From the NCBI RefSeq assembly GCF_013205025.1, contig NZ_JABMLE010000001.1, forward strand, positions 682,001-746,000: a stretch of DNA of 64,000 nt, given 5' to 3'. The notes beneath the pieces are model-generated. The model was not told the origin of the DNA and searched no databases. It saw nothing but the letters and a program-made list of their open reading frames with translations. Position numbers and translations under genes: made by a program. Shown in pieces: positions 45,135-53,498 of this stretch (the stretch's first letter is position 1; each line of letters begins with the position of its first letter). Origin of the DNA: Rathayibacter sp. VKM Ac-2857 (GTDB lineage: Bacteria > Actinomycetota > Actinomycetes > Actinomycetales > Microbacteriaceae).

Positions 45135-46821
45135 GATCGGCCTGCGCCGTCTCGATCCCGCGGCGGACGATCGCGTTCAGAGTCGCCTCTCCGTCGGTGC
45201 CGGCGTAGTCGTAGACGTCGAAGGTCGGGCAGGCCGTCACCGAGGCGGGCTCGCCGAGGGTGCCGAGCGCGAGCACGGCCCAGTCCGGATCCCGGTCGGC
45301 GAGCACGTAGCTGAAGGTCTTCGACCGGTACGCCGCCGCATTGTTCATCCAGAGCTGCGGGGTGAAGTCGAAGTTGACCTGCTGCACGTCGACGACCGTC
45401 CCCGCGTAGAGCTCGAGCGGCCGGGTGGTCCAGAACGAGCCGACGCCCGCGAGGTCGCGGCCGTCGAGCCACTGCTCGAGGCACGCGCGCTCGGGAGTCG
45501 CGCCGGCCTGGGCCGCGGCACTGCGGATCGGCGCCGCCGCGACGACCGCCCCCACGGCGGCGACGAGCACGACGAGAGCGGCGGCGGCGGCCCGCAGCGG
45601 CCGCGGCGGCCGGAGCCGGCGCAGCAGGCCGGCCCCGGGCAGGCCGCGCGGGACCCAGTCCTGGAGCGCGGGGAGCACCATCAGAGCGGGGAAGACCGCC
45701 AGCGGCAGCAGATAGCGGCTCACCAGGCTGCCGGTCACGATCTGCCCGAGCACGAGAGAGGCCGAGGCCACCAGGACGAACGTCGCGAGGACCACGCTCG
45801 AGTCGGCCACCGCCCAGGGCGTCTCCGGCCGGACCTGGGTCGCCACCGCGATGACGAGGGTGAGCACGGCCGCGAGCAGGAGCAGGGCGACGACGAGGAT
45901 CTCGACCTTCCCGAACCGGGTGGAGCCGACGTCGCGCATCTGCAGGAGGAACCCGTCGACCGCCGCTCCCGCCCGCTCGAGGTGGAGGTAGGTGGCGGCG
46001 TCGACGGCGACGAAGCGCGCGAAGGCGCCCCGCGCCGCGTAGCCGATCCCGGCGCCGGCGATCAGCACCGAGGAGATCAGCAGCGCGCGCCGCCACGCCA
46101 TCCGCCGGAGCACGAGGACGGCCAGCAGTGCGACCACGGCCGGTGCCGTGAACTGCAGGGCGAACAGCGGGTTGGCGAGCGTGGTCGCCGCCGAGACGAC
46201 GGCCGCCCCGATCAGGGCGAGCACCGTGCGCCGCGCCGTCGGCAGCCGGGCCGGATCGAAGCCTCCGCTCGCCTCCGCCATCAGGGCGAGGGCCAGCACC
46301 GCCGAGAGCGCGACTCCCGAGTAGTACGTGGTCAGCAGGATGCCGCTCGCGAAGGCTCCCGCGTTGATCAGCCCGCGCCCCTCCGTCGCCGCGAGCAGGA
46401 GGACCACCGAGGTCGCCGCGACGGCCGCTCCGATCCGCCACCCTCGAGGTCGGCCGGCGAGGACGCGCGCTGCCAGCCAGCGGAGCGCCAGGTGCAGAAC
46501 GGCGACGTTGACGAAGGCGTTGACGACGAGCGAGGCGACGGCGGACCCGCCGGCCAGCGCCAGGCTCAGCACGTAGAGGGGGAGCTCCGGGAAGAGCAGC
46601 AGCTGGCTCGTCATCACCCACTCGAAGGGCTCGCCGCGCTCGACCGACGCGACGAGCAGCGGGAGCGCGAGCGAGTCACCGTCGGTCAGCAGGTAGGACC
46701 ACCACGGCGTCCGGGACAGCACGGCGAGCACGACCGCGGTCGCGGCGAGGACGAGGAGCAGGCCCGCCGCGTCCGCTCCGAACGCGCGGAACCTCGACCG
46801 CGTCGCGTCGACGCCCGTCAT
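45124..46821 (-). CDS. Multi-pass membrane protein, probable GT-C-type partner
   Basis: Polytopic membrane protein of 565 residues with about 11 membrane segments. The early outer loop carries TDGDSLALPLLVASVERGEP (a possible Asp-containing acceptor or metal site as in GT-C enzymes) and the end is a soluble domain (CLEQWLDGRDLAGVGSFWTT, PTFDVYDYAGTDGEATLNAI). I cannot name a family. It sits between a GT2 gene (ATGA overlap upstream) and a GT-C-like gene, so it is translated with both and likely acts in the same glycosylation cassette. Confidence 0.75.
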   Translation of the reverse strand: MTGVDATRSRFRAFGADAAGLLLVLAATAVVLAVLSRTPWWSYLLTDGDSLALPLLVASVERGEPFEWVMTSQLLLFPELPLYVLSLALAGGSAVASLVVNAFVNVAVLHLALRWLAARVLAGRPRGWRIGAAVAATSVVLLLAATEGRGLINAGAFASGILLTTYYSGVALSAVLALALMAEASGGFDPARLPTARRTVLALIGAAVVSAATTLANPLFALQFTAPAVVALLAVLVLRRMAWRRALLISSVLIAGAGIGYAARGAFARFVAVDAATYLHLERAGAAVDGFLLQMRDVGSTRFGKVEILVVALLLLAAVLTLVIAVATQVRPETPWAVADSSVVLATFVLVASASLVLGQIVTGSLVSRYLLPLAVFPALMVLPALQDWVPRGLPGAGLLRRLRPPRPLRAAAAALVVLVAAVGAVVAAAPIRSAAAQAGATPERACLEQWLDGRDLAGVGSFWTTRPLELYAGTVVDVQQVNFDFTPQLWMNNAAAYRSKTFSYVLADRDPDWAVLALGTLGEPASVTACPTFDVYDYAGTDGEATLNAIVRRGIETAQADRGF

Positions 46822-47567
46822 CGCGGGCTGCGGCGTCCCAGTCGGATGCGGAGGACGAGGAGGATGCTCTGCAGCATCGTGTTGCCGGGGATCTTCGACG
46901 TCCCCTCGGTGCGGTCGAGGAACACGATCGGGATCTCGCGGGCGCGGTTCGCCGCGCCGACCGCCCGGTGCTTGAGCGCGATCTGGAACCCGTAGCCGGT
47001 CGCGTCGACCGTCTCGAAGTGGATTCGCTCGAGCAGCTCGCGGCTGAAGAGGTTGTAGCCGCCCGTCCAGTCGGTGAGCCGCGAGCCGAGCAGCGCTCGC
47101 GCGTAGAGGTTGCCGCCGCGGCTGAGGATCTTGCGGTCGAGCGTCCAGTCAGGGGTGCCGCCGCCGGGGATGTAGCGCGAAGCGACCACCAGATCGGCGC
47201 CGGCCCGGACCTCGCGCAGGAAGTCGCGGAGGTACTTCGGGTCGTGCGAGAGATCCGCGTCCATCTGCAGGATGTGATCGGGCGGCTCCTCGGACGAGAG
47301 GACCTGGCCGAAAGCCCAGAGGTAGGCGGCCCCGAGCCCCTCCTTCGCCGTGCGCTCGAGCACGTCGACGGTGAAGGTGTCCGTCGACAGCCGGGCGCCG
47401 AGCTCGCGGGCCTTCGCGGCCGTGCCGTCGGGCGACGAGTCGTCGACGATCACGGAGCGGACCCTCACGTCCGTCTCGCGCGCCACCGCTTCGGACAGGC
47501 GACGGAGCAGCTCGTCGATGTTGTCCGCTTCGTTGTACGTGGGGGTGACGATGGTGAGGGCGAGCAT
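46818..47567 (-). CDS. GT2 polyprenol-phosphate mannosyltransferase-like enzyme, second copy
   Basis: GT-A enzyme of 249 residues close to polyprenol monophosphomannose synthases: LTIVTPTYNEADNIDELLRR, VIVDDSSPDGTAAKARELG, GLGAAYLWAFGQ, ILQMDADLSHDPKYLRDFL (DAD metal site), DLVVASRYIPGGG and GYGFQIALKHRAVG. It lacks C-terminal membrane helices. It would load a sugar on polyprenyl phosphate for the GT-C-like proteins encoded behind it and the divergent GtrA. The ATG at 47567 is used; an ATG at 47591 is possible. A promoter is visible 54 bases upstream. Confidence 0.9.
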   Translation of the reverse strand: MLALTIVTPTYNEADNIDELLRRLSEAVARETDVRVRSVIVDDSSPDGTAAKARELGARLSTDTFTVDVLERTAKEGLGAAYLWAFGQVLSSEEPPDHILQMDADLSHDPKYLRDFLREVRAGADLVVASRYIPGGGTPDWTLDRKILSRGGNLYARALLGSRLTDWTGGYNLFSRELLERIHFETVDATGYGFQIALKHRAVGAANRAREIPIVFLDRTEGTSKIPGNTMLQSILLVLRIRLGRRSPR

Positions 47568-47620
47568 CTGATCCAATTCCGGCAGGAGCATGAACGGTCC
47601 GCCGAGGCGGAGGCAGTGGA

Positions 47621-47650
47621 ACAGTATCAGCGCCTGTCGGCGCCTCCCAA
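47621..47650 (-). promoter_or_regulatory. Candidate promoter of the GT2/GT-C operon
   Basis: Minus strand: -35 TTGGGA (47645-47650), 18-base spacer, TGA plus TACTGT (47621-47626) as extended -10. The spacer holds the inverted repeat GCGCC-GACA-GGCGC, which could be an operator. Predicted leader about 47 bases. Confidence 0.45.
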
Positions 47651-47780
47651 GTGGGAAGGACACGTGCAGGACCGGCCCGGCTCTCAGATTCCGGTGGTGC
47701 GGCACCGGGTCCGGCACAGATGCCGCACGTAGTGTGGGGCGCAGCGCGTCTTTTCCGCGCGAGGAATCGAAGGAGTAGTC

Positions 47781-48305
47781 GTGTCGCGTTGGCCGTTGTC
47801 GTCGCGGTGGTTGGAATCGCAGAAGGTGCGGTTCCTCGTCGCCGGCTCGCTCAACACCGCCCTCGACTTCCTCATCCTCAACGCGCTGGCACTGCTCGTC
47901 GGCCTGCCCACCCTGGTCGCGAACGTCGCGTCGGTGACCGTCGGCATCTCGATCTCCTACTTCCTCAACCACTACTTCGTCTTCCGGCACCCCGACCGGC
48001 CGACGGTGCGCACCTTCGCGCAGTTCTTCCTCGTCACCGGGTTCAGCTCCCTCGTGCTGCAGTCGCTGATCATCTACGGCTTCGAGATCTTCTTCGACAC
48101 CCGCTTCGGCACCTCCCTCCTCTTCCTCCCCAGCGCGGGCGAGAAGGCGTTCCTCGCGATCAACGCCGCGAAGGCCGTCGCCGTGATGGTCGGCCTGGTC
48201 TGGAACTTCTGCCTCTACAAGTTCGTCGTGTTCCGCGCGCCCTCGGCGGCGATCGCCCCCGAGCTGGGCGAGGTCGTCGACGAGGTGGAGTCCGCCGCGC
48301 GCTGA
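47781..48305 (+). CDS. GtrA-family membrane protein, second copy
   Basis: Four-helix GtrA-type protein of 174 residues: VRFLVAGSLNTALDFLILNA, ANVASVTVGISISYFLNHYF, the VFRHPDRPT turn, TFAQFFLVTGFSSLVLQSLI and NAAKAVAVMVGLVWNFCLYK with KFVVF. Proposed flippase for polyprenyl-phosphate sugars. GTG at 47781 has AAGGAG 6 bases upstream, one of the best ribosome-binding sites in the window; a TAGTGT box lies 46 bases upstream. It is divergent from the GT2 gene and completes the second Gtr-like cassette. Confidence 0.9.
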   Translation: MSRWPLSSRWLESQKVRFLVAGSLNTALDFLILNALALLVGLPTLVANVASVTVGISISYFLNHYFVFRHPDRPTVRTFAQFFLVTGFSSLVLQSLIIYGFEIFFDTRFGTSLLFLPSAGEKAFLAINAAKAVAVMVGLVWNFCLYKFVVFRAPSAAIAPELGEVVDEVESAAR

Positions 48306-48333
48306 GCGCCGGAGCCCCGCTCGGGGCCCGTGC

Positions 48334-48339
48334 TAGCCT
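48334..48339 (+). promoter_or_regulatory. Candidate extended -10 box of the GT2 gene at 48358
   Basis: TGCTAGCCT, with TAGCCT at 48334-48339, predicts a start near 48346, behind the gtrA-like gene. Confidence 0.4.
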
Positions 48340-48357
48340 CGTCGAGTTCTTCCGACG

Positions 48358-49272
48358 GTGCCCCCGCCCGTCGACGCCGCTCCCCCGGAGGCTCTCATCG
48401 CCCGTTCGACGTTGCCCATCGCGGTCGTCGTCGTCACCCACTTCTCGGGTGAGGTCCTCCGCGCCTGCCTCGAGTCGATCCCCGAGGCGACCGAGCACGA
48501 CGTGAGCGTCGTCGTCGTCGACAACGCGACCACCGACGACTCCGTCCGCCGCGTCGTCGAGCGCCGCCCCGAGGTGCTCTTCCACGAGACCGGCGAGAAC
48601 CTCGGCTACGGCAGGGCGATCAACTACGCGGTCGACCGGCTCGGCCCCGAGATCGAGTGGATCCTGGTGACGAACCCGGACACGGTGTTCCTGCCCGGCT
48701 CGATCGACGCGCTCTACGCGGCGGCGACCGCCGACCCCGGGATCGGCTCGATCGGCCCGCGCATTCTCGACTCGGACGGCACGATCTACCCGTCTGCCCG
48801 TGCCCTGCCCTCGCTCGGGACCGGCATCGGCCACGCGCTGCTCGCGCACGTCTGGCCGGGCAACCCCTGGTCGCGCCGGTACCGCCGCTCGCGCGCCGTC
48901 GAGACGATGCAGCACGGCAGCATGACGGCCGGCTGGCTCTCCGGCGCCTGCGTCATGGTGCGGCGCACCGCGTTCGAGCAGATCGGCGGCTTCGACGAGC
49001 GCTACTTCATGTACTTCGAGGACGTCCAGCTCGGCGACTCCCTCGGGCAGCGCGGCTGGTCCAACGTCTACCTCGCCGACGCGGTCGTGTCGCATCTGGG
49101 TGGGCACTCGACGCGGCTGGCCTCGGCCCGGATGCTCGCGGTGCACCACCGCAGCGCCTACCTCTACCTCGCGCAGAAGTACGACGCCTGGTACCAGGCC
49201 CCGGTCCGCGTCGCGGTCCGCCTCGGCCTCGGCGCCCGCGTCGCGCTGATGCGCCTGCGCCCCAGCCGCTGA
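48358..49272 (+). CDS. GT2 rhamnosyltransferase-like glycosyltransferase
   Basis: GT-A enzyme resembling WbbL/RfbF-type rhamnosyltransferases: PIAVVVVTHFSGEVLRACLE, VVVVDNATTDDSV, NLGYGRAINYAVDR, WILVTNPDTVF (DxD analogue), GWLSGACVMVRRTAFEQIGG and YFMYFEDVQLGDSLGQRGW. With the GTG at 48358 it has 304 residues. GGAGG at 48387-48391 lies 5 bases before an in-frame ATC at 48397, exactly where the family would begin (IARSTLPIAVVVV), so a non-AUG start is possible. It probably uses dTDP-L-rhamnose from the rml genes next to it. Confidence 0.87.
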   Translation: MPPPVDAAPPEALIARSTLPIAVVVVTHFSGEVLRACLESIPEATEHDVSVVVVDNATTDDSVRRVVERRPEVLFHETGENLGYGRAINYAVDRLGPEIEWILVTNPDTVFLPGSIDALYAAATADPGIGSIGPRILDSDGTIYPSARALPSLGTGIGHALLAHVWPGNPWSRRYRRSRAVETMQHGSMTAGWLSGACVMVRRTAFEQIGGFDERYFMYFEDVQLGDSLGQRGWSNVYLADAVVSHLGGHSTRLASARMLAVHHRSAYLYLAQKYDAWYQAPVRVAVRLGLGARVALMRLRPSR

Positions 49273-49302
49273 CGGCGCCCGGTGACCCCGCCCGCTGACG
49301 GC

Positions 49303-49396
49303 GGTGGATCTCGATTCGCCCGCTCCGCGGGCTACTCGATCAGCATGAGAACCATGCTGGGCGAGCAGCCGCGCAGCGGCGTCTCGAGACCCGCCC
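49303..49396. repeat. Palindromic repeat pair between GT2 and rmlA genes
   Basis: One plus-oriented element (49303-49347, GGATCTCGATTCGCCCGC.. GCTACTCGATCAGCATG) and one minus-oriented element (49353-49395, CATGCTGGGCGAGCAGCCGC..) arranged head-to-head, 5 bases apart, between convergent genes. Same family as the islands at 22.9 and 53 kb. Confidence 0.8.
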
Positions 49397-49399
49397 TGC

Positions 49400-50269
49400 T
49401 CAGCGTCCGAGCTCGAGCAGGCGCTGCAGGTACGCTCCGTAGCCGCTCTTCACGAGCGGGGCGGCGAGCGCCGCGAGCTGGGCGTCGTCGATCCAGCCGT
49501 GCCGCCAGGCGATCTCCTCGATGCAGCCGATCTTGAAGCCCTGGCGCTGCTCGATCACGCGGACGAACTCGGTGGCCTCGATCATCGAGTCGAAGGTCCC
49601 GGTGTCGAGCCAGGCGGTGCCGCGGTCGAGGACCTGCACGTTCAGCGTGCCTGCCTCGAGGTAGCGCTCGTTCACCGTGGAGATCTCGAGCTCGCCGCGG
49701 GCGGAGGGCTCGATCGTCTTGGCGATGCCGACGACGGAGTTGTCGTAGAAGTACAGACCCGGAACCGCGTAGTTGCTCTTGGGCGTCGCCGGCTTCTCCT
49801 CGATCGAGAGCGCGTGGAACGCGTCGTCGAACTCGACGACGCCGTACGCGCGCGGATCCGCCACCTGGTAGGCGAAGATCACCGCGCCCTCGATGTCCGT
49901 GTTCGCCGCGAGGGCCGTGCCGAGCGCCGTGCCGTGGAAGATGTTGTCGCCGAGCACCAGCGCGACGGAGTCGTCGCCGATGAAGTCCTCGCCGATCAGG
50001 AACGCCTGCGCCAGGCCGTCGGGAGACTCCTGCACTGCGTAGGAGAGCGTCATGCCCAGACTCGAGCCGTCGCCGAGCAGCGCGCGGAACTGGTCGTTGT
50101 ACTCGGGGGTCGTGATGATCAGGACCTCGTCGATCCCGGCCATCATCAGGGTCGACAGCGGGTAGTAGACCATCGGCTTGTCGTAGATCGGCATCAGCTG
50201 CTTCGAGATGCCCTTGGTGATCGGCCAGAGCCGCGAGCCGGAGCCGCCGGCCAGGATGATGCCCTTCAC
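49400..50269 (-). CDS. rmlA: Glucose-1-phosphate thymidylyltransferase
   Basis: First step of dTDP-L-rhamnose synthesis: dTTP plus glucose 1-phosphate to dTDP-glucose. It has 289 residues, the usual length. Motifs: [20 protein letters not shown] with the nucleotide-binding loop, [50 protein letters not shown] and [15 protein letters not shown]. The GTG at 50269 overlaps the rmlC stop (GTGA) and GGAG lies 7 bases upstream. No rmlB (dTDP-glucose 4,6-dehydratase) is seen in the window, so it must be elsewhere. Confidence 0.95.
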   Translation of the reverse strand: MKGIILAGGSGSRLWPITKGISKQLMPIYDKPMVYYPLSTLMMAGIDEVLIITTPEYNDQFRALLGDGSSLGMTLSYAVQESPDGLAQAFLIGEDFIGDDSVALVLGDNIFHGTALGTALAANTDIEGAVIFAYQVADPRAYGVVEFDDAFHALSIEEKPATPKSNYAVPGLYFYDNSVVGIAKTIEPSARGELEISTVNERYLEAGTLNVQVLDRGTAWLDTGTFDSMIEATEFVRVIEQRQGFKIGCIEEIAWRHGWIDDAQLAALAAPLVKSGYGAYLQRLLELGR

Positions 50270-50883
50270 GAGCGCGCTCCGTCCAGCTGGGCGTAGAGCG
50301 CCTTCGCCTCGGCCCAGGTGGGCAGGATCCCCTGCGCCTCCGCCTCGGCCAGGGTCGGCGCGTCGGTGTCCTTCGGCGAGAGCAGCGGCTCGCCCGCCTC
50401 GGCCGGGAAGCGGAGGGCGATCTGCTCGTCGAGCGGGTCGATGCCCTTCTCGCGGATCGGGTCGTAGGTCGAGGAGACGAGGTAGGAGACGACCACCCCC
50501 TCCGTCAGCGCGACGAACGCGTGGGCGAGACCCTCGGCGAGGTAGACCGAGCGGCGGTCGACGTCGTCGAGCAGCACCGAGTCCCACTGCCCGAAGGTCG
50601 GCGAGCCGACGCGCACGTCGATGATGTAGTCGAGCACCGCGCCGGAGAAGCAGGAGACGTACTTCGCCTGCGACGGCGGGATCTGCGCGAAGTGGATGCC
50701 GCGCACGGTGCCGCGCTTGGACACCGAGGTGTTGCCCTGCTGGAGCGAGAGCGGGTGCCCGACCTTCTCCGCGAGGCGGTCGAAGCGGTAGAACTCGTAG
50801 AACACCCCCCGGTCGTCGGGGAACTGCCGCGGCGTGACCTCGTAGGCGTCGGGGATCTCGAGCTCTCTGATCTGCACGGTCAC
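50266..50883 (-). CDS. rmlC: dTDP-4-dehydrorhamnose 3,5-epimerase
   Basis: Cupin epimerase, third step of dTDP-L-rhamnose synthesis. It has 205 residues. Motifs: [20 protein letters not shown] with the catalytic His, [27 protein letters not shown], and [13 protein letters not shown] with the conserved C-terminal region. The order rmlC-rmlA on the minus strand is coupled; the divergent gene 101 bases upstream is rmlD. Confidence 0.94.
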   Translation of the reverse strand: MTVQIRELEIPDAYEVTPRQFPDDRGVFYEFYRFDRLAEKVGHPLSLQQGNTSVSKRGTVRGIHFAQIPPSQAKYVSCFSGAVLDYIIDVRVGSPTFGQWDSVLLDDVDRRSVYLAEGLAHAFVALTEGVVVSYLVSSTYDPIREKGIDPLDEQIALRFPAEAGEPLLSPKDTDAPTLAEAEAQGILPTWAEAKALYAQLDGARS

Positions 50884-50972
50884 GAGTGTACTGAGCGCGC
50901 GGCGGCCCGCTGTCGCCGCCGGTGCGCCGTCCCCGCCCGGTGCGCCGGGGTCCGCGCGTCGGAGGCCTCCGG

Positions 50973-50978
50973 CATGAT
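50973..50978 (+). promoter_or_regulatory. Candidate -10 box of rmlD
   Basis: CATGAT with a 6-base gap to the GTG at 50985, in the divergent rmlC-rmlD gap. A weak match, but the spacing equals that of other genes in the window. Confidence 0.3.
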
Positions 50979-50984
50979 GAACGG

Positions 50985-51830
50985 GTGACCTTCCTCCTCA
51001 CGGGCGCCTCCGGCATGCTCGGCACCGACCTCCGCTCCTCCCTCGGCGATCGCGCCGTCACGGCGCTCGGCCGCGCCGACCTCGACGTGACCGATCTCGA
51101 CGCCGTCCGCGCCGCCGTCGCCGGCCACGACGCGGTGCTCAACTGCGCCGCGTACACGCGCGTCGACGACGCGGAGAGCGACGAGGAGGAGGCGCGCCGC
51201 GTCAACGCGCTCGGCGCCCACCACCTCGCGATCGCCACCGCCGAGGTCGGCGCCGCGATCGTCCAGGTCTCGACGGACTACGTCTTCGACGGCTCGGCGA
51301 CCAGCCCCTACGCCGAGTCGCACCCCCGCGGGCCGATCTCCGCCTACGGCAGGACGAAGGCCGAGGGTGAGGAGCTCGTCCTCGCCGCGAACCCCGAACG
51401 GGGCTACGTCGTCCGGACCGCCTGGCTCTACGGCGCGCACGGCGGCAACTTCGCGAAGACGATGGTCCGCCTGGCCGGCGTGCACCCCACCCTCACCGTC
51501 GTCGACGACCAGCGCGGCCAGCCGACCTGGACGGGCGACCTCGCCGACCGCCTGATCGCGCTCGTCGACGCCGCGGCTCCGGCCGGGATCTACCACGGCA
51601 CCAACGCCGGCGAGACGACCTGGTTCGGCTTCGCCCGCGCCGTGTTCGAGAAGGCCGGGCTCGATCCCGAGCGCATCCGGCCGACCGACAGCGGCAGCTT
51701 CGTCCGTCCGGCCCCGCGGCCCGCCTACTCGGTCCTCGGCCACGACGCCTGGACCGCCGCCGGTCTCGCGCCGATGCGCTCCTGGGAGGACGCGCTGGCC
51801 GCCGCCCCGCTCGAGGCGGTCACGCCGTGA
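50985..51830 (+). CDS. rmlD: dTDP-4-dehydrorhamnose reductase
   Basis: Last step of dTDP-L-rhamnose synthesis, NAD(P)H dependent. It has 281 residues: [64 protein letters not shown] with the Tyr/Lys pair, [18 protein letters not shown] and [17 protein letters not shown]. The GTG at 50985 begins the family motif. Its stop overlaps the start of a GT4 gene (GTGA), linking the donor to a transferase. Position matches Rv3266c. Confidence 0.95.
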   Translation: MTFLLTGASGMLGTDLRSSLGDRAVTALGRADLDVTDLDAVRAAVAGHDAVLNCAAYTRVDDAESDEEEARRVNALGAHHLAIATAEVGAAIVQVSTDYVFDGSATSPYAESHPRGPISAYGRTKAEGEELVLAANPERGYVVRTAWLYGAHGGNFAKTMVRLAGVHPTLTVVDDQRGQPTWTGDLADRLIALVDAAAPAGIYHGTNAGETTWFGFARAVFEKAGLDPERIRPTDSGSFVRPAPRPAYSVLGHDAWTAAGLAPMRSWEDALAAAPLEAVTP

Positions 51831-52963
51831 CGACGACGCTCCGCGTGGTCGTCGACCAGATGCTCGCCCGCGTCCCCGGCGGCATCGGCCGCTACACCGA
51901 GGAGCTCACCCGCGAGCTGATCCGCACCGCCCCGCGCGACTGCGAGGTCGAGGCCGTCTTCTCCGCGCATCCGCCCGAGAAGGAGGAGGAGCTGCGGCTG
52001 CGCCTGCCCGGTCTCGCGCGCCTGCACCGCCTGCACCTGGGCCGCCGCGAGCTCTCCCGGACCTGGCAGTACGGCATCGGGATCCCGTCCGGCGGCGGCA
52101 TGATGCACGCCCCGAGCCTCTTCGCTCCGCTGCGGAACCACGAGGGCCGCGAGGGCGAGCAGATCGCCGTCACGATCCACGACACGGTGCCGTGGACGCA
52201 CCCCGAGACGCTCACCCCGCACGGCGCGAAGTGGCACCGGGCGATGGCGAAGCGCGCGCAGAAGTTCGCCGACGCCGTCGTCGTCCCGACCCACGCGGTC
52301 GCGCAGCAGCTCTCGCAGGTGCTCGACTTCGGCGACAGGATCCGCGTGATCGGCGGGGCCGTCGGCTCCGGACTCGTCCTGCCCGACGACGCGGAGGAGC
52401 GCGCGGCGGCCCTCGGCCTGCCGGCCGAGTACGTCCTCAGCGTCGGCACGCTCGAGCCGCGCAAGGGCCTGGTCTCGCTGATCGCCGCCTTCGGTGAGGC
52501 GTCTGCGCCGGAGCTTCCGCTCCTGATCGTCGGGCCGACCGGCTGGGGCGAGCTCGACATCGCGTCCGTCGCGGACGAGCAGGGACTCGGCGAGGACCGG
52601 GTGCGCGCGCTGGGCGTGCTCAGCGACACCGACCTCGCACTCGTGCTCAGCCGGGCGACCCTGTTCGTCTACCCCAGCATCGCCGAGGGCTTCGGTCTGC
52701 CGGTGCTCGAGGCCATGCACTTCGGCGTGCCGGTCGTGCACTCGGACGATCCGGCGCTGCTCGAGGTCGCGGCCGACGCGGGCGTCGCCGTCGAGCGCGG
52801 CGACGCGAAGCACTACCCGGAGCGGCTCGCGCTCGCGATGAGCAGCGTGCTCTCCGACACCGGGCTGCGCGAGCGCCTGTCGGTGGCCGGCCGCGACCGC
52901 TCCCGCGCCTTCAGCTGGCGCGACTCCGCCGAGCGCGTCTGGGCCCTGCACGCCGACCTCTGA
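51827..52963 (+). CDS. GT4-family glycosyltransferase coupled to rmlD
   Basis: GT-B glycosyltransferase of 378 residues, probably a rhamnosyl or mannosyl transferase. N-terminal motif RVVVDQMLARVPGGIGRYTE; IHDTVPWTHPETLTPHGAKW; C-terminal YVLSVGTLEPRKGLVSLIAA, LIVGPTGWGELDIA and donor motif SIAEGFGLPVLEAMHFGVPV. It is coupled to rmlD by a 4-base overlap. Its 3' end faces the largest palindromic-repeat island in the window. Confidence 0.9.
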   Translation: MTTTLRVVVDQMLARVPGGIGRYTEELTRELIRTAPRDCEVEAVFSAHPPEKEEELRLRLPGLARLHRLHLGRRELSRTWQYGIGIPSGGGMMHAPSLFAPLRNHEGREGEQIAVTIHDTVPWTHPETLTPHGAKWHRAMAKRAQKFADAVVVPTHAVAQQLSQVLDFGDRIRVIGGAVGSGLVLPDDAEERAAALGLPAEYVLSVGTLEPRKGLVSLIAAFGEASAPELPLLIVGPTGWGELDIASVADEQGLGEDRVRALGVLSDTDLALVLSRATLFVYPSIAEGFGLPVLEAMHFGVPVVHSDDPALLEVAADAGVAVERGDAKHYPERLALAMSSVLSDTGLRERLSVAGRDRSRAFSWRDSAERVWALHADL

Positions 52964-53498
52964 GCCGCGGCGAGCCTGCAGACCCGACTCCTGACGCCGG
53001 TCAATCTCGATACGCCCGCTCCGCGGCCTACTCGATCAGCGTGCTGCCGCGAGCGTCGCCCTTCCATGCTGGTCGAGCAGCCCCGCAGGGGCGTAGCGAG
53101 ACCCACGCCCGTCAGCAGGGCGGCTCTGCACACCCCGACTCCGGATTCCGGTGGATCTCGATACGCCCGCTCCGCGGGCTACTCGATCAGCATGCTGCCG
53201 CGAGGGTCGCGTGCTGCCGCGAGCGTCGCCCTTCCATGCTGGTCGAGTAGCCCCGCAGGGGCGTATCGAGACCCACGCCCGCCAGCACGGCAGGCCTGCA
53301 GACCCCCACTTCTGACGCCGGTGGATCTACTTGGAAGAGACGCCCGCAGACATGCTGGTCGAGTAGCCCCGCAGGGGCGTATCGAGACCCACCACCGCAA
53401 GGACGTCGGCCTCTTCCCCGCCCTGCGCTGGCGCCGAAGGCGCCCCCTCCGCTCGATACGCCCGCTCCGCGGCCTACTCGATCAGCAGGAACTGCCGC
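52964..53498. repeat. Palindromic repeat island between GT4 and LCP genes
   Basis: This 535-base gap holds no gene. I count six elements of the family: plus-oriented at about 53003, 53154 and 53452, minus-oriented at about 53065-53103, 53235-53273 and 53351-53388. The first two pairs are head-to-head and the spacers between their members contain a shared unit (GCTGCCGCGAGCGTCGCCCT, at 53042 and again at 53212). Element ends carry a common tail (ACCCACGCCC) seen three times. One plus copy between 53320 and 53340 looks replaced by unrelated sequence. Confidence 0.85.

Noticed and set aside
49400-51238. One fused RmlA-RmlC protein
   Set aside because: The long frame only extends RmlA upstream through RmlC in another frame; RmlA and RmlC each have proper starts and a 4-base overlap.
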